A DNA stretch of 64,000 bases from Actinorugispora endophytica. Lineage in GTDB: Bacteria > Actinomycetota > Actinomycetes > Streptosporangiales > Streptosporangiaceae. The DNA is taken from positions 1 through 64,000 of the forward strand of contig NZ_SNYN01000018.1 of NCBI RefSeq assembly GCF_004363075.1, written 5' to 3'. Below the pieces are notes generated by a model. It was not told the origin of the DNA and did no database searches. It saw only the letters and a program-made list of their open reading frames with translations. Numbering within the stretch: position 1 is the first letter of the stretch; each line of letters starts with the position of its first letter. Made by a program: the position numbers and the translations under genes. Of the stretch, positions 24,638-33,903 are shown piece after piece.

Positions 24638-25456
24638 GTGACCGAGCGGATCCTGATCACCGGTGCGGGGGGCCGGATCGGCACCCTGCTGCGGCCCCGG
24701 ATGGCCCGGCCGGGACGGGTGCTGCGGCTGCACGACCTCGTCCCGCTGACACCGGGTGAGGACGAGGAGGCCGTCACCGGCGACGTCACCGACCCGGCGG
24801 CCATGGCCGAGGCGGCGGACGGCGCGGACGCCGTGGTCCACCTGGCCGGGCGCAGCTCCGAGGGTGTCTGGGACGACGTCCTGCACACCAACGTCCACGG
24901 CGGCTACGTCGTGCTGGAGGCGGCCCGCCGGGCGGGGGCGCGCCGCGTGGTCCTGGCCAGTTCCAACCACGCCGTGGGCTTCCACCCCCGTTCCGGGGGA
25001 GCGGCCCCCGACCACCTGTTCCCGCGTCCCGACACCTTCTACGGGGTGAGCAAGGCGGCCCTGGAGTCGCTGGGCAGCCTATACGCCGACCGCTACGGCA
25101 TGGACGTCGTGTGCCTGCGCATCGGCTACTGCGGCCCGCGGCCGCTCGGCCGGCACGGGCTGGGCACCTGGCTGTCCCCCGGTGACTGCGCCCGCCTCGT
25201 CGAGGCCTGCCTGTCCGCGCCGGAGCCGGGCTTCCGCGTGGTGTGGGGGGTCTCGGACAACACCCGCCGCTGGTGGTCCCTCGAGGCGGCCCGCTCCCTG
25301 GGGTACGAGCCCGAGGACGACGCCGAGGTGTTCGCCGCCGACTGGGAGGGGGAGGCGCCCGCCGAGGACCTCGACCCCGAACGCCCGACCGTGGGCGGCC
25401 TCTTCTGCGACCCGGAGCTGGACGTGGACCGCCTGGAGCGGCGCGCGGAGGACTGA
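24638..25456 (+). CDS. Uronate dehydrogenase-like SDR (extended family)
   Basis: A 272-residue extended short-chain dehydrogenase. The NAD motif is ITGAGGRIGTLL at residues 7-18, VVHLAGRSSEGVWDDVLHTNVHGGYVVLEAA follows, and the catalytic pair lies in FYGVSKAALESLG. The blocks VLASSNHAVGFHP, LRIGYCGPRP and VVWGVSDNTRRWW match uronate dehydrogenases, which oxidise galacturonate or glucuronate with NAD. It is longer at the C-terminus than the roughly 265-residue Agrobacterium enzyme, with an acidic tail. Pairing with an MFS gene could indicate sugar-acid handling (inference). Confidence 0.82.
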   Translation: MTERILITGAGGRIGTLLRPRMARPGRVLRLHDLVPLTPGEDEEAVTGDVTDPAAMAEAADGADAVVHLAGRSSEGVWDDVLHTNVHGGYVVLEAARRAGARRVVLASSNHAVGFHPRSGGAAPDHLFPRPDTFYGVSKAALESLGSLYADRYGMDVVCLRIGYCGPRPLGRHGLGTWLSPGDCARLVEACLSAPEPGFRVVWGVSDNTRRWWSLEAARSLGYEPEDDAEVFAADWEGEAPAEDLDPERPTVGGLFCDPELDVDRLERRAED

Positions 25457-25480
25457 GGGAGTCTCCGGCGCGGGGGCTTC

Positions 25481-25655
25481 GTTGCCGGTCGTGGGCTTTC
25501 CGCCCGTTTCGGGGCCGGGAAGGGCGGAAAGCCCGTGGTCATTCCGAGCGGGGGCGGGACCGGCCCGCGAACCGCCGCGTCACGGACGTCCGGCGGGCAC
25601 GCGCGGCCCTCCGGCCCCGCCCGCCGCGATCCGCCTGGCGCGAGGCCGGAAGGCC
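25481..25655. repeat. Intergenic repeat element, copy 1
   Basis: The 360-bp gap between the dehydrogenase and kinase genes holds an element with three parts. Part A is a hairpin (GGGCTTTCCGCCC at 25493-25505, GGGCGGAAAGCCC at 25522-25534). Part B runs over 25541-25584. Part C runs to about 25650 and includes GATCCGCCTGGCGCGAGGCC. Near-identical A and B, and a recognisable C, occur again at 45348-45545 with A-B inverted relative to C. No protein family is encoded. Confidence 0.75.
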
Positions 25656-25816
25656 GGCCCGCCGTACCGGTGCGCGAACCGTCCCACGCGGGAGGCTCCC
25701 CGGGCGTCGGCGTGGCGCCCCCGGTTTTCCCGGGGCGCAGGTGAGAAAAGCAGCCGGTTTGGGAAGTAGCGGCCGGTAGGCGACACCTGACTGCTTTTGC
25801 GCTCCGGGGGTCTTTG

Positions 25817-26728
<912 letters not shown>

Positions 26729-26779
26729 CGCCGGTGGGACCAGCGGGACGGGGCGTCCGCTCCGGGCCGGTCGCGCGGA

Positions 26780-27196
26780 TCAGTCGACCGCGAACAGGCG
26801 ACTGTAGTGGTCGGGGCCCACCCCCTCCTCGACGGGAAGGCCGTCGGCCTCGACCCAGGCGTGCGCCCCGAACGGGGGACGCCTGGGCACGCCGACGCAC
26901 CAGGTCGCCCACACCCCGCGGGACCTGCACACCAGCGCCACCGCCAGGGAGCGGGGCAGGCACGCCTCGGGGCCGGCGCAGCGCAGGCTGACCGCCAGCA
27001 CCGCGTCGCGGGCCGCCTTGGCCTGCGCGTAGGTGGCGGGCGCGGCGCCGCGCCGCAGCCGCTCCAGGACCGATCGGATCCGGGCCGGGGATCCGCCCGA
27101 CAGGACCCTGGCCAGGCCCACGGCGCAGCGCGCGGTCAGGTTCGCGGCGGGGGACAGCCTGACGCCGTCCCGCTCGGGCACGACGTGGAAGCTCAC
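26780..27196 (-). CDS. Lasso peptide leader protease (B2, transglutaminase-like)
   Basis: A 138-residue stand-alone B2 protein. The Cys protease triad is visible as Cys79 in GPEACLPRSLA, His112 in PPFGAHAWVEADG and Asp118. These proteins cleave the leader of the lasso precursor once B1 presents it. It overlaps the B1 gene by 4 bp (ATGA), which fits their complex. It is the last gene of the A-C-B1-B2 operon; no transporter gene follows before the terminator at 26707-26746. Confidence 0.92.
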   Translation of the reverse strand: MSFHVVPERDGVRLSPAANLTARCAVGLARVLSGGSPARIRSVLERLRRGAAPATYAQAKAARDAVLAVSLRCAGPEACLPRSLAVALVCRSRGVWATWCVGVPRRPPFGAHAWVEADGLPVEEGVGPDHYSRLFAVD

Positions 27197-27465
27197 CGGA
27201 TCACCATCCCCGAGGCGAGCAGGTCGTCGACGAGCTCCCGCACGTCGCGTTCGGCGTCGCTCCGGCCGACCTCGTACTCGGCCACGAGGAACCCGACGAC
27301 CTCGTCGGGGGCCCCGCCGTCGAGCAGCCGCCGGACGATCTCGGCCCCCGTGTCGTTGAGCTGCCAGTAGCCGCCGCTCCGACCGTCCAGCAGCACCATG
27401 CCGTAGTCGGTGTCGGTCGCGGAGACGTCCGGACGCAGTCGCACCTCAGTCACTGCCTTTCCCAT
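27193..27465 (-). CDS. Lasso peptide B1 / PqqD-like RiPP recognition element
   Basis: A protein of about 90 residues with the PqqD-like winged-helix fold: VLLDGRSGGYWQLNDTGAEIVRRLLDGG and SDAERDVRELVDDLLASGMV. It binds the precursor leader, chiefly the Tyr-x-x-Pro-x-Leu segment, and delivers it to B2. The ATG at 27465 overlaps the cyclase stop; GTG at 27453 with a nearby AAAGG is an alternative start. The 4-bp overlap with B2 indicates coupled translation. Confidence 0.9.
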   Translation of the reverse strand: MGKAVTEVRLRPDVSATDTDYGMVLLDGRSGGYWQLNDTGAEIVRRLLDGGAPDEVVGFLVAEYEVGRSDAERDVRELVDDLLASGMVIR

Positions 27466-29278
27466 CGCCGGTTCCATTCCCGGTCCGGTCCCGGGAGCGC
27501 AGCCACAGCTCGACGGCGAGCGTCGTGTCCACACCCCAGTCGCGGTTGTCCACGGAGGGCGGACGGGACGCCGCCTCCCATATCGACTCCGGGTCGAGCA
27601 CCCCCAGTCCGGCCAGGCGGGAGTCCCGCCAGACCCGGGAGATCCTGCGGTCCTGGTCGCCGAACCCCTCCGCCGCGAGCGGCGCCCCGTCGGTCTTGGT
27701 CCGACGGCGCAGGAACTCGGCGGGCAGGATCCCGGCCATCGCCGCCTTCATCAGGGGTTTGAACTCGAAGGGGGTCATCCGCTCCTCCGGACGCACCCGC
27801 AGGCACGCCTCCACGACCCGGTCGTCGAAGAAGGGCGACTCCCCGACCGGGCCGCCCGGCTCGGCGGCCTGGTGGATCAGCCGGACCTCGCGGGCGCCGG
27901 CGCGGATCGCGGCCAGGTCGGCGTGGCGCCCCCTGGTCGGGGCCAGCGAGTCGAGGGACTCCAGCGCCTCGTCGAACTGGTCGAGAACGCTCCGCCTGGC
28001 CTCGGCGGTGAACCACGGGCCGAACGAGACGGGCCTCTCCCAGCCGAACATCGACCGGCGGACCGGTTCGCCCGTGGCCAGCCCGCGGCGCGCCGCGGCG
28101 AACCAGTCCCGATGGCTCCGGCCGTCGGCGAGGGAGGCCAGGGTCCGGCCCGCGGGGAGCCTTCCCAGCAGCTGGTGGACGCGCACCCGGCGCAGCGCGT
28201 CGAGCGGGCGCTCCCGCAGCATGTCGTGGTAGAGCGCCGGTTCGCCGATCAGGAGCTGGTCGCCGCCCAGGCCGTCCATGTGCAGGCGGGAGCCGTGCCC
28301 GCCCGCTAGCCGGAGGCGGGCCAGGGTCCGGGCGGTGCTCATGAACGCCGCGGACGGCTCGTCCATGCGCGCGGGGACGTCGTACAGGCCGGCGTAGAAG
28401 CCGGGCAGCTCCCGCGCGGGGTACACGACGTGTTCGAGCGAGGGGAGGGCGCGCAGGGCGATCCGCGCCCAGTGGAGGTCGTCGTCGGTGGCGAGGCCGC
28501 TGGCCATCGTCAGGGCGACGACCCGGGCGGGGCCGGACGCGGCCAGCGCGCACAGCGGGGTCGAGTCGAGGCCGCCGGACAGGTCCGCGCTGACCACGAG
28601 GCCGTCGCGGGTGCGCGCGTCCACCGCGTCGGTCAGGGCGTCGAGCAGCGCGCGGGCCCCCTCGGCCAGGCCGAGTTCGGGTTCGGGGGGATGCCACCAC
28701 CGGACCAGCCGGGGGCTCCCGCCGCGCTCGCCGAGTTCGAGGTAGTGGTCGGCGGGGACCGGCTCGACACCGGGCCACACGGACTTCTCCCCCAGGGGGT
28801 GGGGAAGGGCGTCGAGCATCCGCAGTGCCAGGACCGCCGGGTCGGGGTCGGTCCCCAGGGCGCCGCCCAGCACGTCGGAGCGGTCGGCGGCGACGGTGGC
28901 CGGGCCCACTCTGGCGTGGAACACCCGGCGCGTCCCCGAGGCGCTTCCCTGGACCCGCGTCCGCCCGCCCACGACCGCGGCGAGGTGGAAGCTGCCCGGC
29001 AGCGTACGCGCGATCCGGTCGAGTCCCGAGACGTCGTCGAGCCCGGCGAGTTCGGCCCGGAGCCCGTCGGCGCCGACCGGGCAGCGCCCGATCACGGCCA
29101 GGCGGCGCTCCCCGACCGCGACGGCCGTGAACTGGTCGGCGGGCAGCGAGCCGACGATCCAGGGATCGCCCGAGGGGTGATCGGCCAGTCGGCCGGCGGA
29201 GGGGAAGTGGTCGGCCGCGAGACCGGGAGCGCTCCCACTCGGTAGCACGACGAAATACGATCCGATGCGGCCGACCAC
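27446..29278 (-). CDS. Lasso peptide macrolactam synthetase (C, asparagine synthetase-like)
   Basis: A 610-residue asparagine-synthetase homologue of the McjC type. The N-terminal part has the glutaminase fold but no catalytic Cys2 (it begins MVGRIGSYFVV), as expected for lasso cyclases. The ATP-pyrophosphatase domain carries SADLSGGLDST at about 230-240 and HMDGLGGDQLLIGEP. It adenylates the side-chain carboxylate of the ring Asp or Glu and closes the isopeptide bond to the new N-terminus. It lies 49 bp downstream of the precursor gene. The length matches the family. Confidence 0.95.
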   Translation of the reverse strand: MVGRIGSYFVVLPSGSAPGLAADHFPSAGRLADHPSGDPWIVGSLPADQFTAVAVGERRLAVIGRCPVGADGLRAELAGLDDVSGLDRIARTLPGSFHLAAVVGGRTRVQGSASGTRRVFHARVGPATVAADRSDVLGGALGTDPDPAVLALRMLDALPHPLGEKSVWPGVEPVPADHYLELGERGGSPRLVRWWHPPEPELGLAEGARALLDALTDAVDARTRDGLVVSADLSGGLDSTPLCALAASGPARVVALTMASGLATDDDLHWARIALRALPSLEHVVYPARELPGFYAGLYDVPARMDEPSAAFMSTARTLARLRLAGGHGSRLHMDGLGGDQLLIGEPALYHDMLRERPLDALRRVRVHQLLGRLPAGRTLASLADGRSHRDWFAAARRGLATGEPVRRSMFGWERPVSFGPWFTAEARRSVLDQFDEALESLDSLAPTRGRHADLAAIRAGAREVRLIHQAAEPGGPVGESPFFDDRVVEACLRVRPEERMTPFEFKPLMKAAMAGILPAEFLRRRTKTDGAPLAAEGFGDQDRRISRVWRDSRLAGLGVLDPESIWEAASRPPSVDNRDWGVDTTLAVELWLRSRDRTGNGTGDGKGSD

Positions 29279-29327
29279 GGTTCCTCCTGGGAAAATGCGA
29301 TTCAGCTTCGGGGGGCTGCTGAATCCG

Positions 29328-29471
29328 TCAAATCATCCGGGGGAGAAAGAAGAGGACTTCGAAGCCCCTGCCCTGCTGCCAGCCGGTGGACTTCTTGAAC
29401 TCGCCCATCTTGGCGAGCTTGGGGGCGGAGTATTCCTTGCGCTTGTTCTGCTTGCTCTTCTTTTCCTGCAT
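29328..29471 (-). CDS. Lasso peptide precursor
   Basis: A 47-residue precursor. The lysine-rich leader contains the recognition motif YSAPKL, then Gly, and ends FKKSTG with Thr at position -2. The predicted core is WQQGRGFEVLFFLPRMI. Cleavage after STG puts Trp at 1 and Glu at 8, giving an eight-residue ring and a hydrophobic tail VLFFLPRMI, whose Phe-Phe or Arg may be the steric plug. Cleavage after ST would give Gly1-Glu9, so the ring size needs proof. There is no Cys, so it is class II. It is the first gene of the operon, with GAGGAGA about 12 bp upstream. I do not recognise this core as a named lasso peptide. Confidence 0.9.
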   Translation of the reverse strand: MQEKKSKQNKRKEYSAPKLAKMGEFKKSTGWQQGRGFEVLFFLPRMI

Positions 29472-29542
29472 AAGCCATCTCTCCTCTGTCGAGCCGCGTA
29501 TCCAGACGGGCGTCCTCCAGGGGCGCCCCGCAAGCGGACGTA

Positions 29543-29572
29543 ACATTAGAGGGTTCAACGGGCGTGTGGCAA
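29543..29572 (-). promoter_or_regulatory. Candidate promoter of the lasso operon
   Basis: On the minus strand, TTGCCA (29567-29572) and TAATGT (29543-29548) are 18 bp apart in an AT-rich part of the 355-bp gap before the precursor gene. They would give a leader of about 65 nt. The rest of the gap up to the PadR gene shows no other gene. Confidence 0.5.
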
Positions 29573-29826
29573 CAGACCAGGTCAAAAAGTCGGTTCTGTT
29601 TTGTCTTCCGACCATTGGGGCGTTCCGGCGGGATTCGGGCGCACCGGCGGAATGTCGTTTTCGCTGGTTAATCCCGGTTTATTGGCCTTCCCGGCGCAGC
29701 GCTTTCGGAAGTGCCGTGCCCCGAGTCGGCTCCCCCGGCCGCCCTGCCGGGGGAGGACCCCGCGCGGTCCCGTCTCCCGAAGGGGCCGCGCGGGGCCCGC
29801 GCCGGACGCGGTCCGGCGCGGAGGCG

Positions 29827-30642
29827 TCAGGCGGGGTCGACGCCGCCGGTGTCGTCCTCGGCGAGGATCCGGTACACGCCCCTGCGGGCCTCGGCCAGGA
29901 GGTGTTTGGCCCGTTCGAGCTGCTCAGGGGTGCCGGCCTGGGCGACCTGGACCGCGGCCGCGGACAGCTGCGCGGCCAGGGACGCGATCTCGGCGTAGTC
30001 CGCGTGCGAGGAGTCGTACTCCCGGGCGGCGCTCTCCCACGGCGGGGTCAGCTCCGCGGCGTGCTCGGCCACGTGGGCCCGCCCCTGCTCGGTCAGCTCG
30101 AACGGGCGCCGGCGGCTCTCCCCGGTGCTCCGCGCCGGAGCCACCAGGCCCTCGTCCTGGAGCTGCTGGAGCATCGGGTAGACCGAACCCGGGCTGGGCC
30201 GCCAGGCGCCGCCGCTGCGCTCGCGTCCCTCCTTGATGATCTCGTAGCCGCTCATCGGCCCCTCGGCCAGCAGCAGCAGGATCCCGGTGCGCACGTCCCC
30301 GCGCCGGGCGCGCGAACCGCGCCCGCCCCGGCCGCCCCGTCCGCCGCCGAAGAAGAACTCGTACGGGTTGCCCGGCCCGCCGAACGGCGGTCCGCCCATC
30401 GGTCCGCCGGGGCCGAACCCCCACGGGCCGCGCGGCGGCTGCGGCGGACGCGGGGGGCGGGGAGGCTCGAAGCCGCCGGGGTGCGGCCCGCCCATCCCCA
30501 TCCAGTGGGTGATGCCACGCTCCCAGCGGCGCCTCCTGCCGCCGCGCGGCCCCCGCGGCTGCTCCCGGCCGGCCTCGTTCGGGCGGCCCGCGCCGGAACG
30601 GGAGTCGTCCGCCCAGTTCCACGGCATCGCCATGGCGTTCAT
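29827..30642 (-). CDS. PadR-family regulator with Gly/Pro-rich N-terminus
   Basis: A 271-residue protein. Residues 1-110 are low-complexity and rich in Gly, Pro and Arg (stretches such as GPGGPMGGPPFGGPG). The PadR winged helix occupies about 115-190: VRTGILLLLAEGPMSGYEIIKEG and GSVYPMLQQLQDEGLV. A helical dimerisation tail with EIASLAAQLSAAAVQVAQAG follows. ATG 30642 follows GAGAGGAAAAG. A perfect inverted repeat lies 19 bp upstream and is a probable autoregulatory operator. The lasso operon is co-directional downstream, so lasso control by this protein is possible but unproved. Confidence 0.9.
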   Translation of the reverse strand: MNAMAMPWNWADDSRSGAGRPNEAGREQPRGPRGGRRRRWERGITHWMGMGGPHPGGFEPPRPPRPPQPPRGPWGFGPGGPMGGPPFGGPGNPYEFFFGGGRGGRGGRGSRARRGDVRTGILLLLAEGPMSGYEIIKEGRERSGGAWRPSPGSVYPMLQQLQDEGLVAPARSTGESRRRPFELTEQGRAHVAEHAAELTPPWESAAREYDSSHADYAEIASLAAQLSAAAVQVAQAGTPEQLERAKHLLAEARRGVYRILAEDDTGGVDPA

Positions 30643-30660
30643 CGGCTTTTCCTCTCGTCA

Positions 30661-30694
30661 GCGATACCGATAGCTTTACTGCTATCGGTATCGC
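30661..30694 (-). promoter_or_regulatory. Perfect inverted-repeat operator before the PadR gene
   Basis: GCGATACCGATAG and CTATCGGTATCGC are 13-bp perfect arms around an 8-bp spacer, just upstream of the PadR start. They are followed by AT-rich promoter-like sequence with further ATCGG pieces (30700-30716). This fits autorepression by the PadR dimer. Confidence 0.75.
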
Positions 30695-30752
30695 TAAAGA
30701 TATATCGGCAATCGGTCGGGGTCAACGGTTCGCTCCGGGCCGGACGCGGAAA

Positions 30753-30797
30753 CGCGAACGGGCCCGCCGCCCGGTGAGGGGCGCGGACCCGTTCGCG
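30753..30797 (-). terminator. Hairpin after the DinB gene
   Basis: CGCGAACGGGCCCGC at 30753-30767 pairs with GCGGACCCGTTCGCG at about 30783-30797, downstream of the minus-strand DinB gene. Confidence 0.6.
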
Positions 30798-30812
30798 CGG
30801 CGCGGTCGGCGG

Positions 30813-31352
30813 TCACCTTCCGACCGTGCCGTCGGCGAGTTCGCGCAGCACGTCGAGGTGGCCGTTGTGGCGCGCGGTCTCCTCCAGCAGGTGGGCCAGC
30901 ACCCAGCGCAGCGTCACCGGCGGCCCGCCCCGGCGGGAGCGGCGCGCGGAGCTGCCCATTTCGAGCCGGGCTGCGATCTCGCGGGAGCGTTCGCACTGCG
31001 CGTCGTACTCGTCCAGCAGCAGGTCCAGGTCGCGCCCGCCGCCCAGCCGCCAGTCGGCGTCCGGGTCCTCGGGGCTGTACGGCCCCTCGTCGCGCCCGCC
31101 CAGGAGCGTCACCTCGAACCAGAAGTGCTCGACCCAGCGCAGATGGGAGACCACCCCGCCGATCGAGGTCAGGGGCGAGGCCGGGAGCGGGGCCGAGCGG
31201 GCCGGGCCCGGGGCGAGCCCGGCGCACTTGCGCCGGACCGTGGCGCGGTGCCAGTCCAGCCACGCGGAGAGCATGGTGCGCTCGTCGGCGGCGACCGGGG
31301 GAGCGGTGCGGGGCCGCGGCCGCGGCGCCCCGTGCGGTTCGGTGGTCGTCAT
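30813..31352 (-). CDS. DinB/DUF664-family protein
   Basis: A 179-residue four-helix-bundle protein of the DinB_2 superfamily. Metal-type His residues lie in SIGGVVSHLRWVEHFWFE and RWVLAHLLEETARHNGHLDVLRELADG. Relatives include mycothiol-dependent and other metal enzymes, but many have no known role. The ATG at 31352 begins the conserved part after a Pro-rich stretch; a longer in-frame start is possible. Confidence 0.88.
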   Translation of the reverse strand: MTTTEPHGAPRPRPRTAPPVAADERTMLSAWLDWHRATVRRKCAGLAPGPARSAPLPASPLTSIGGVVSHLRWVEHFWFEVTLLGGRDEGPYSPEDPDADWRLGGGRDLDLLLDEYDAQCERSREIAARLEMGSSARRSRRGGPPVTLRWVLAHLLEETARHNGHLDVLRELADGTVGR

Positions 31353-31462
31353 CGCGCCATTGTGAGCGCGCGACACGGCGCTTTCCAGTGATTTTTCCGC
31401 TTCGGCCAGGAGATACATTCGGGGAGGCCGAAGAGACGCGAGAGTGGACGGGTGGGCAGCCG

Positions 31463-32044
31463 GTGACCGAGCGGAACCTCGCCGCTGGAGCGGTGGTCTT
31501 CGGCGGTGTCGCGATCCTGGGCGTGCCGCTGGGCGTGCTGTGGTGGCTGGTCGCCCCGCGCGCGGAGGTGACCGCCACCTCCGGGGGCGTCGCCTACTAC
31601 CCGCTGTCGGAGGCCGGGTTCGCGGGGGAGGGCCACTACGCGCTGATGATGCTGGCGGCGGGGCTGCTGACCGGCTACCTCGGCTACCTCACGCAGTACG
31701 GCCTGGCCCGGAGGCACCGCGTCGACCTGCGCCTGCCCGTCCTGGTCGGGCTGGCCGCCGGAACGCTCGCGGGCTCCTTCACCGCCTGGCTGACGGGCGC
31801 CGGCCTCGACGCGGGCGCCGCCCACGCCGCCCTGACCCTGGCCCGGCCCGGCGACGTCGTCCAGGCGGGGCTCGCGCTGCGCTCGCACAGCGCGCTGCTG
31901 CTGTGGCCCTTCGCCACGGTCCTGCAGTACGGGCTGTTCGACGCGGTCAGCGTCTGGCGCGAGGACCTCCCCCACCTCGACGACCCCGCTCCCGCCGACG
32001 GCCTCGACGCCGGCGTCCCCAAGACGGGGGCCGCGGAACGCTGA
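31463..32044 (+). CDS. DUF2567-like membrane protein
   Basis: A 193-residue protein with four hydrophobic helices (about 7-30, 60-80, 95-115 and 145-165) and an acidic C-terminal tail. The segment LGVPLGVLWWLVAPRAEV after helix 1 is typical of DUF2567 proteins of actinomycetes. The function is unknown. GTG 31463 diverges from the DinB gene. Confidence 0.75.
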   Translation: MTERNLAAGAVVFGGVAILGVPLGVLWWLVAPRAEVTATSGGVAYYPLSEAGFAGEGHYALMMLAAGLLTGYLGYLTQYGLARRHRVDLRLPVLVGLAAGTLAGSFTAWLTGAGLDAGAAHAALTLARPGDVVQAGLALRSHSALLLWPFATVLQYGLFDAVSVWREDLPHLDDPAPADGLDAGVPKTGAAER

Positions 32045-32122
32045 CGCCGCGGTCGTCGACGGGGCCCCTGCGACGGCCGCGAACCGGGCGCCTCCCCGCG
32101 GAGGGCTCCCCGGTGGGGGCGT

Positions 32123-33289
32123 TCACGGCCGCTCCTCCGACGGGCCCCGGCGGTCGCGGCCGCTCCGGGGCGGTTCGGGGAGAGGCGGGGGAAGGCCGTC
32201 GCCGCCCCACTCGCCCCACTCGCCGCAGGTCCCGTCGCGGGCGAAGTCCCCGCCCAGGCCCCGGTCGGGGGCGCCGAGGGAGCGTCCGCAGGCGGCCGCG
32301 AAGGCGGCCAGCCGGGCCAGGCGGGGCGCGCGCGCCACGGGCGTGTCGCGCAGGGCGCCGAACGAGTGCCCGCACAGCCGCCGGAACCCCAGCAGCGCGG
32401 TCAGCCGCAGCAGGCCGTCCAGGCCGGGATCGCGCCGGTCGGCGAGGTCGGCGAGGGTCTCGGCCAGCACGGCGTCGCCGGCGGTCGTGCGAGGCCCGAG
32501 CCTGCTGCCGGTGCACCGGTAGACCGTGTACACCGCGAACCAGCCCGCGAACGGCGCGAGCGCGAGCAGCGGCCCGCCGGTGAAGCGCCCGGCCGCCGCG
32601 CCCGCCGCCGTCACCAGCGCGGCCGCGCCCACCAGCCCCTGCACCCCGCAGGCCCACCGGTACCCCAGGTGCAGCAGGAAGGGGTACGCCAGCAGCAGCG
32701 CGAGCAGCGCCGGGGTGACGGGGGCGAGGACCGGGGCCAGGGAGGCCGACCACAGCACCGCGCCCCCCGCGAACAGCACCCCCGAGGCCCCCGCCGCGGC
32801 CTGGGAGACCCACGCGCTCCGGCGCGCGAGGGCGATCGCGCGCAACCGCTCGGGGGCGAGGAACAGCCCGAGCCTGCGCAGCCGCCACAGCGTGGCGGTG
32901 GCCGCGTCACCCCGGGCGGCCGAGGCCGCCAACCGGTCGGCGGGCAGCGGCCGGTCGTGCTGGAGCCGCGCGTCGAGCGCGCGCACGAACGGCGTCGCCG
33001 ACAGAGCGGGCCGCGGACCGGGGGAGCCCGCGGAGGCCCGGGCGACCTCGCCGTGCCCCCGCGCCACGATCCGTCCGGTGAGGAACAGCTCGGCCAGCGC
33101 GACCTCGCCCACCCGCTTCCGGCCGCCCGCGAGCATGGCCAGTTCGTACGGGCTGAGGTCGTCCGGCCCGACCGCGGGGCGCAGCGGCCCGGACGCGCGC
33201 ACCCTGCCGTAACCGATCCGGGTGGCCACATAGCAGACCGTGACGATGAGGAAGTACGACGCCGTTCCCAACACGACCGCGGCAACCAT
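32123..33289 (-). CDS. TIGR04222-type membrane protein
   Basis: A 388-residue protein. It has an N-terminal helix (MVAAVVLGTASYFLIVTVCYVATRIGYG), a conserved cytosolic part with LSPYELAMLAGGRKRVGEVALAELFLTGRI, two or three central helices (VLFAGGAVLWSASLAPVLAPV, LLALLLAYPFLL) and a C-terminus with conserved Cys. These features fit the TIGR04222 family of actinomycete proteins of unknown function. The ATG at 33289 is preceded by AAAGGAGG. Confidence 0.8.
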   Translation of the reverse strand: MVAAVVLGTASYFLIVTVCYVATRIGYGRVRASGPLRPAVGPDDLSPYELAMLAGGRKRVGEVALAELFLTGRIVARGHGEVARASAGSPGPRPALSATPFVRALDARLQHDRPLPADRLAASAARGDAATATLWRLRRLGLFLAPERLRAIALARRSAWVSQAAAGASGVLFAGGAVLWSASLAPVLAPVTPALLALLLAYPFLLHLGYRWACGVQGLVGAAALVTAAGAAAGRFTGGPLLALAPFAGWFAVYTVYRCTGSRLGPRTTAGDAVLAETLADLADRRDPGLDGLLRLTALLGFRRLCGHSFGALRDTPVARAPRLARLAAFAAACGRSLGAPDRGLGGDFARDGTCGEWGEWGGDGLPPPLPEPPRSGRDRRGPSEERP

Positions 33290-33399
33290 CGCGGCCTCCT
33301 TCACGCGCCCCGCGCCAACCGGTTGTCGATCAAACGGTAAGCCTGTTTCGGGCGTGTGAAAAGGTGCCGGACGGCCCCAACCCGCTGACGCGGCGGAGG

Positions 33400-33879
33400 T
33401 CAGCCCCCGATGCCGATCGGGGCCGTCGCGGCACCGGTGAGCCGGACCAGTTCGGCCGGCGCCAGCTCCATCTGCAGGCCGCGCCTCCCGGCCGAGACGT
33501 AGACGGTCCCGTGCCCGAGGGCCGACTCGTCGACCACGGTGCGCAGCCGCCTGCGCTGGCCCAGCGGGCTGATGCCGCCGCGCACGTAGCCGGTGGCACG
33601 CTCGGCGGCGGCGGGATCGGCCATCCGGGCCTTCTTGCCGCCGACCGCGGCGGCGAGGGCCTTGAGGTCGAGCTTGCGCGCGACCGGGACCACGCCCACG
33701 GTCAACGCGCCGTCCACCTCGGCGACCAGGGTCTTGAACACCCTCTCGTGCGCCACGCCCAGGGCGTCGGCCGCCTCCTCGCCGTAGGAGCCCGTCCCCG
33801 GGGCCTCGTACGGGTGCAGGGCGAAGTCGGCCCCGCCGCGTCCGGCCGCGACCGTGGCGGGGGTTCCCTTACCGCTCAC
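33400..33879 (-). CDS. ybaK: Cys-tRNA(Pro) deacylase, YbaK/EbsC family
   Basis: A 159-residue editing protein. Family blocks are FALHPYEAPGTGSYGEEAADALGV, RVFKTLVAEVDGALTVGVVPVARKLDLKALAAAVGGKKARMAD (with the Lys seen in the active site) and TGYVRGGISPLGQRRRLRTVVDE. It hydrolyses Cys mischarged on tRNA-Pro. It starts with GTG and lies 24 bp upstream of nothing else on its strand except the preceding LON-domain gene. Confidence 0.92.
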   Translation of the reverse strand: MSGKGTPATVAAGRGGADFALHPYEAPGTGSYGEEAADALGVAHERVFKTLVAEVDGALTVGVVPVARKLDLKALAAAVGGKKARMADPAAAERATGYVRGGISPLGQRRRLRTVVDESALGHGTVYVSAGRRGLQMELAPAELVRLTGAATAPIGIGG

Positions 33880-33903
33880 TGCTGCTCGCTTCTCGTCGAC
33901 GGA

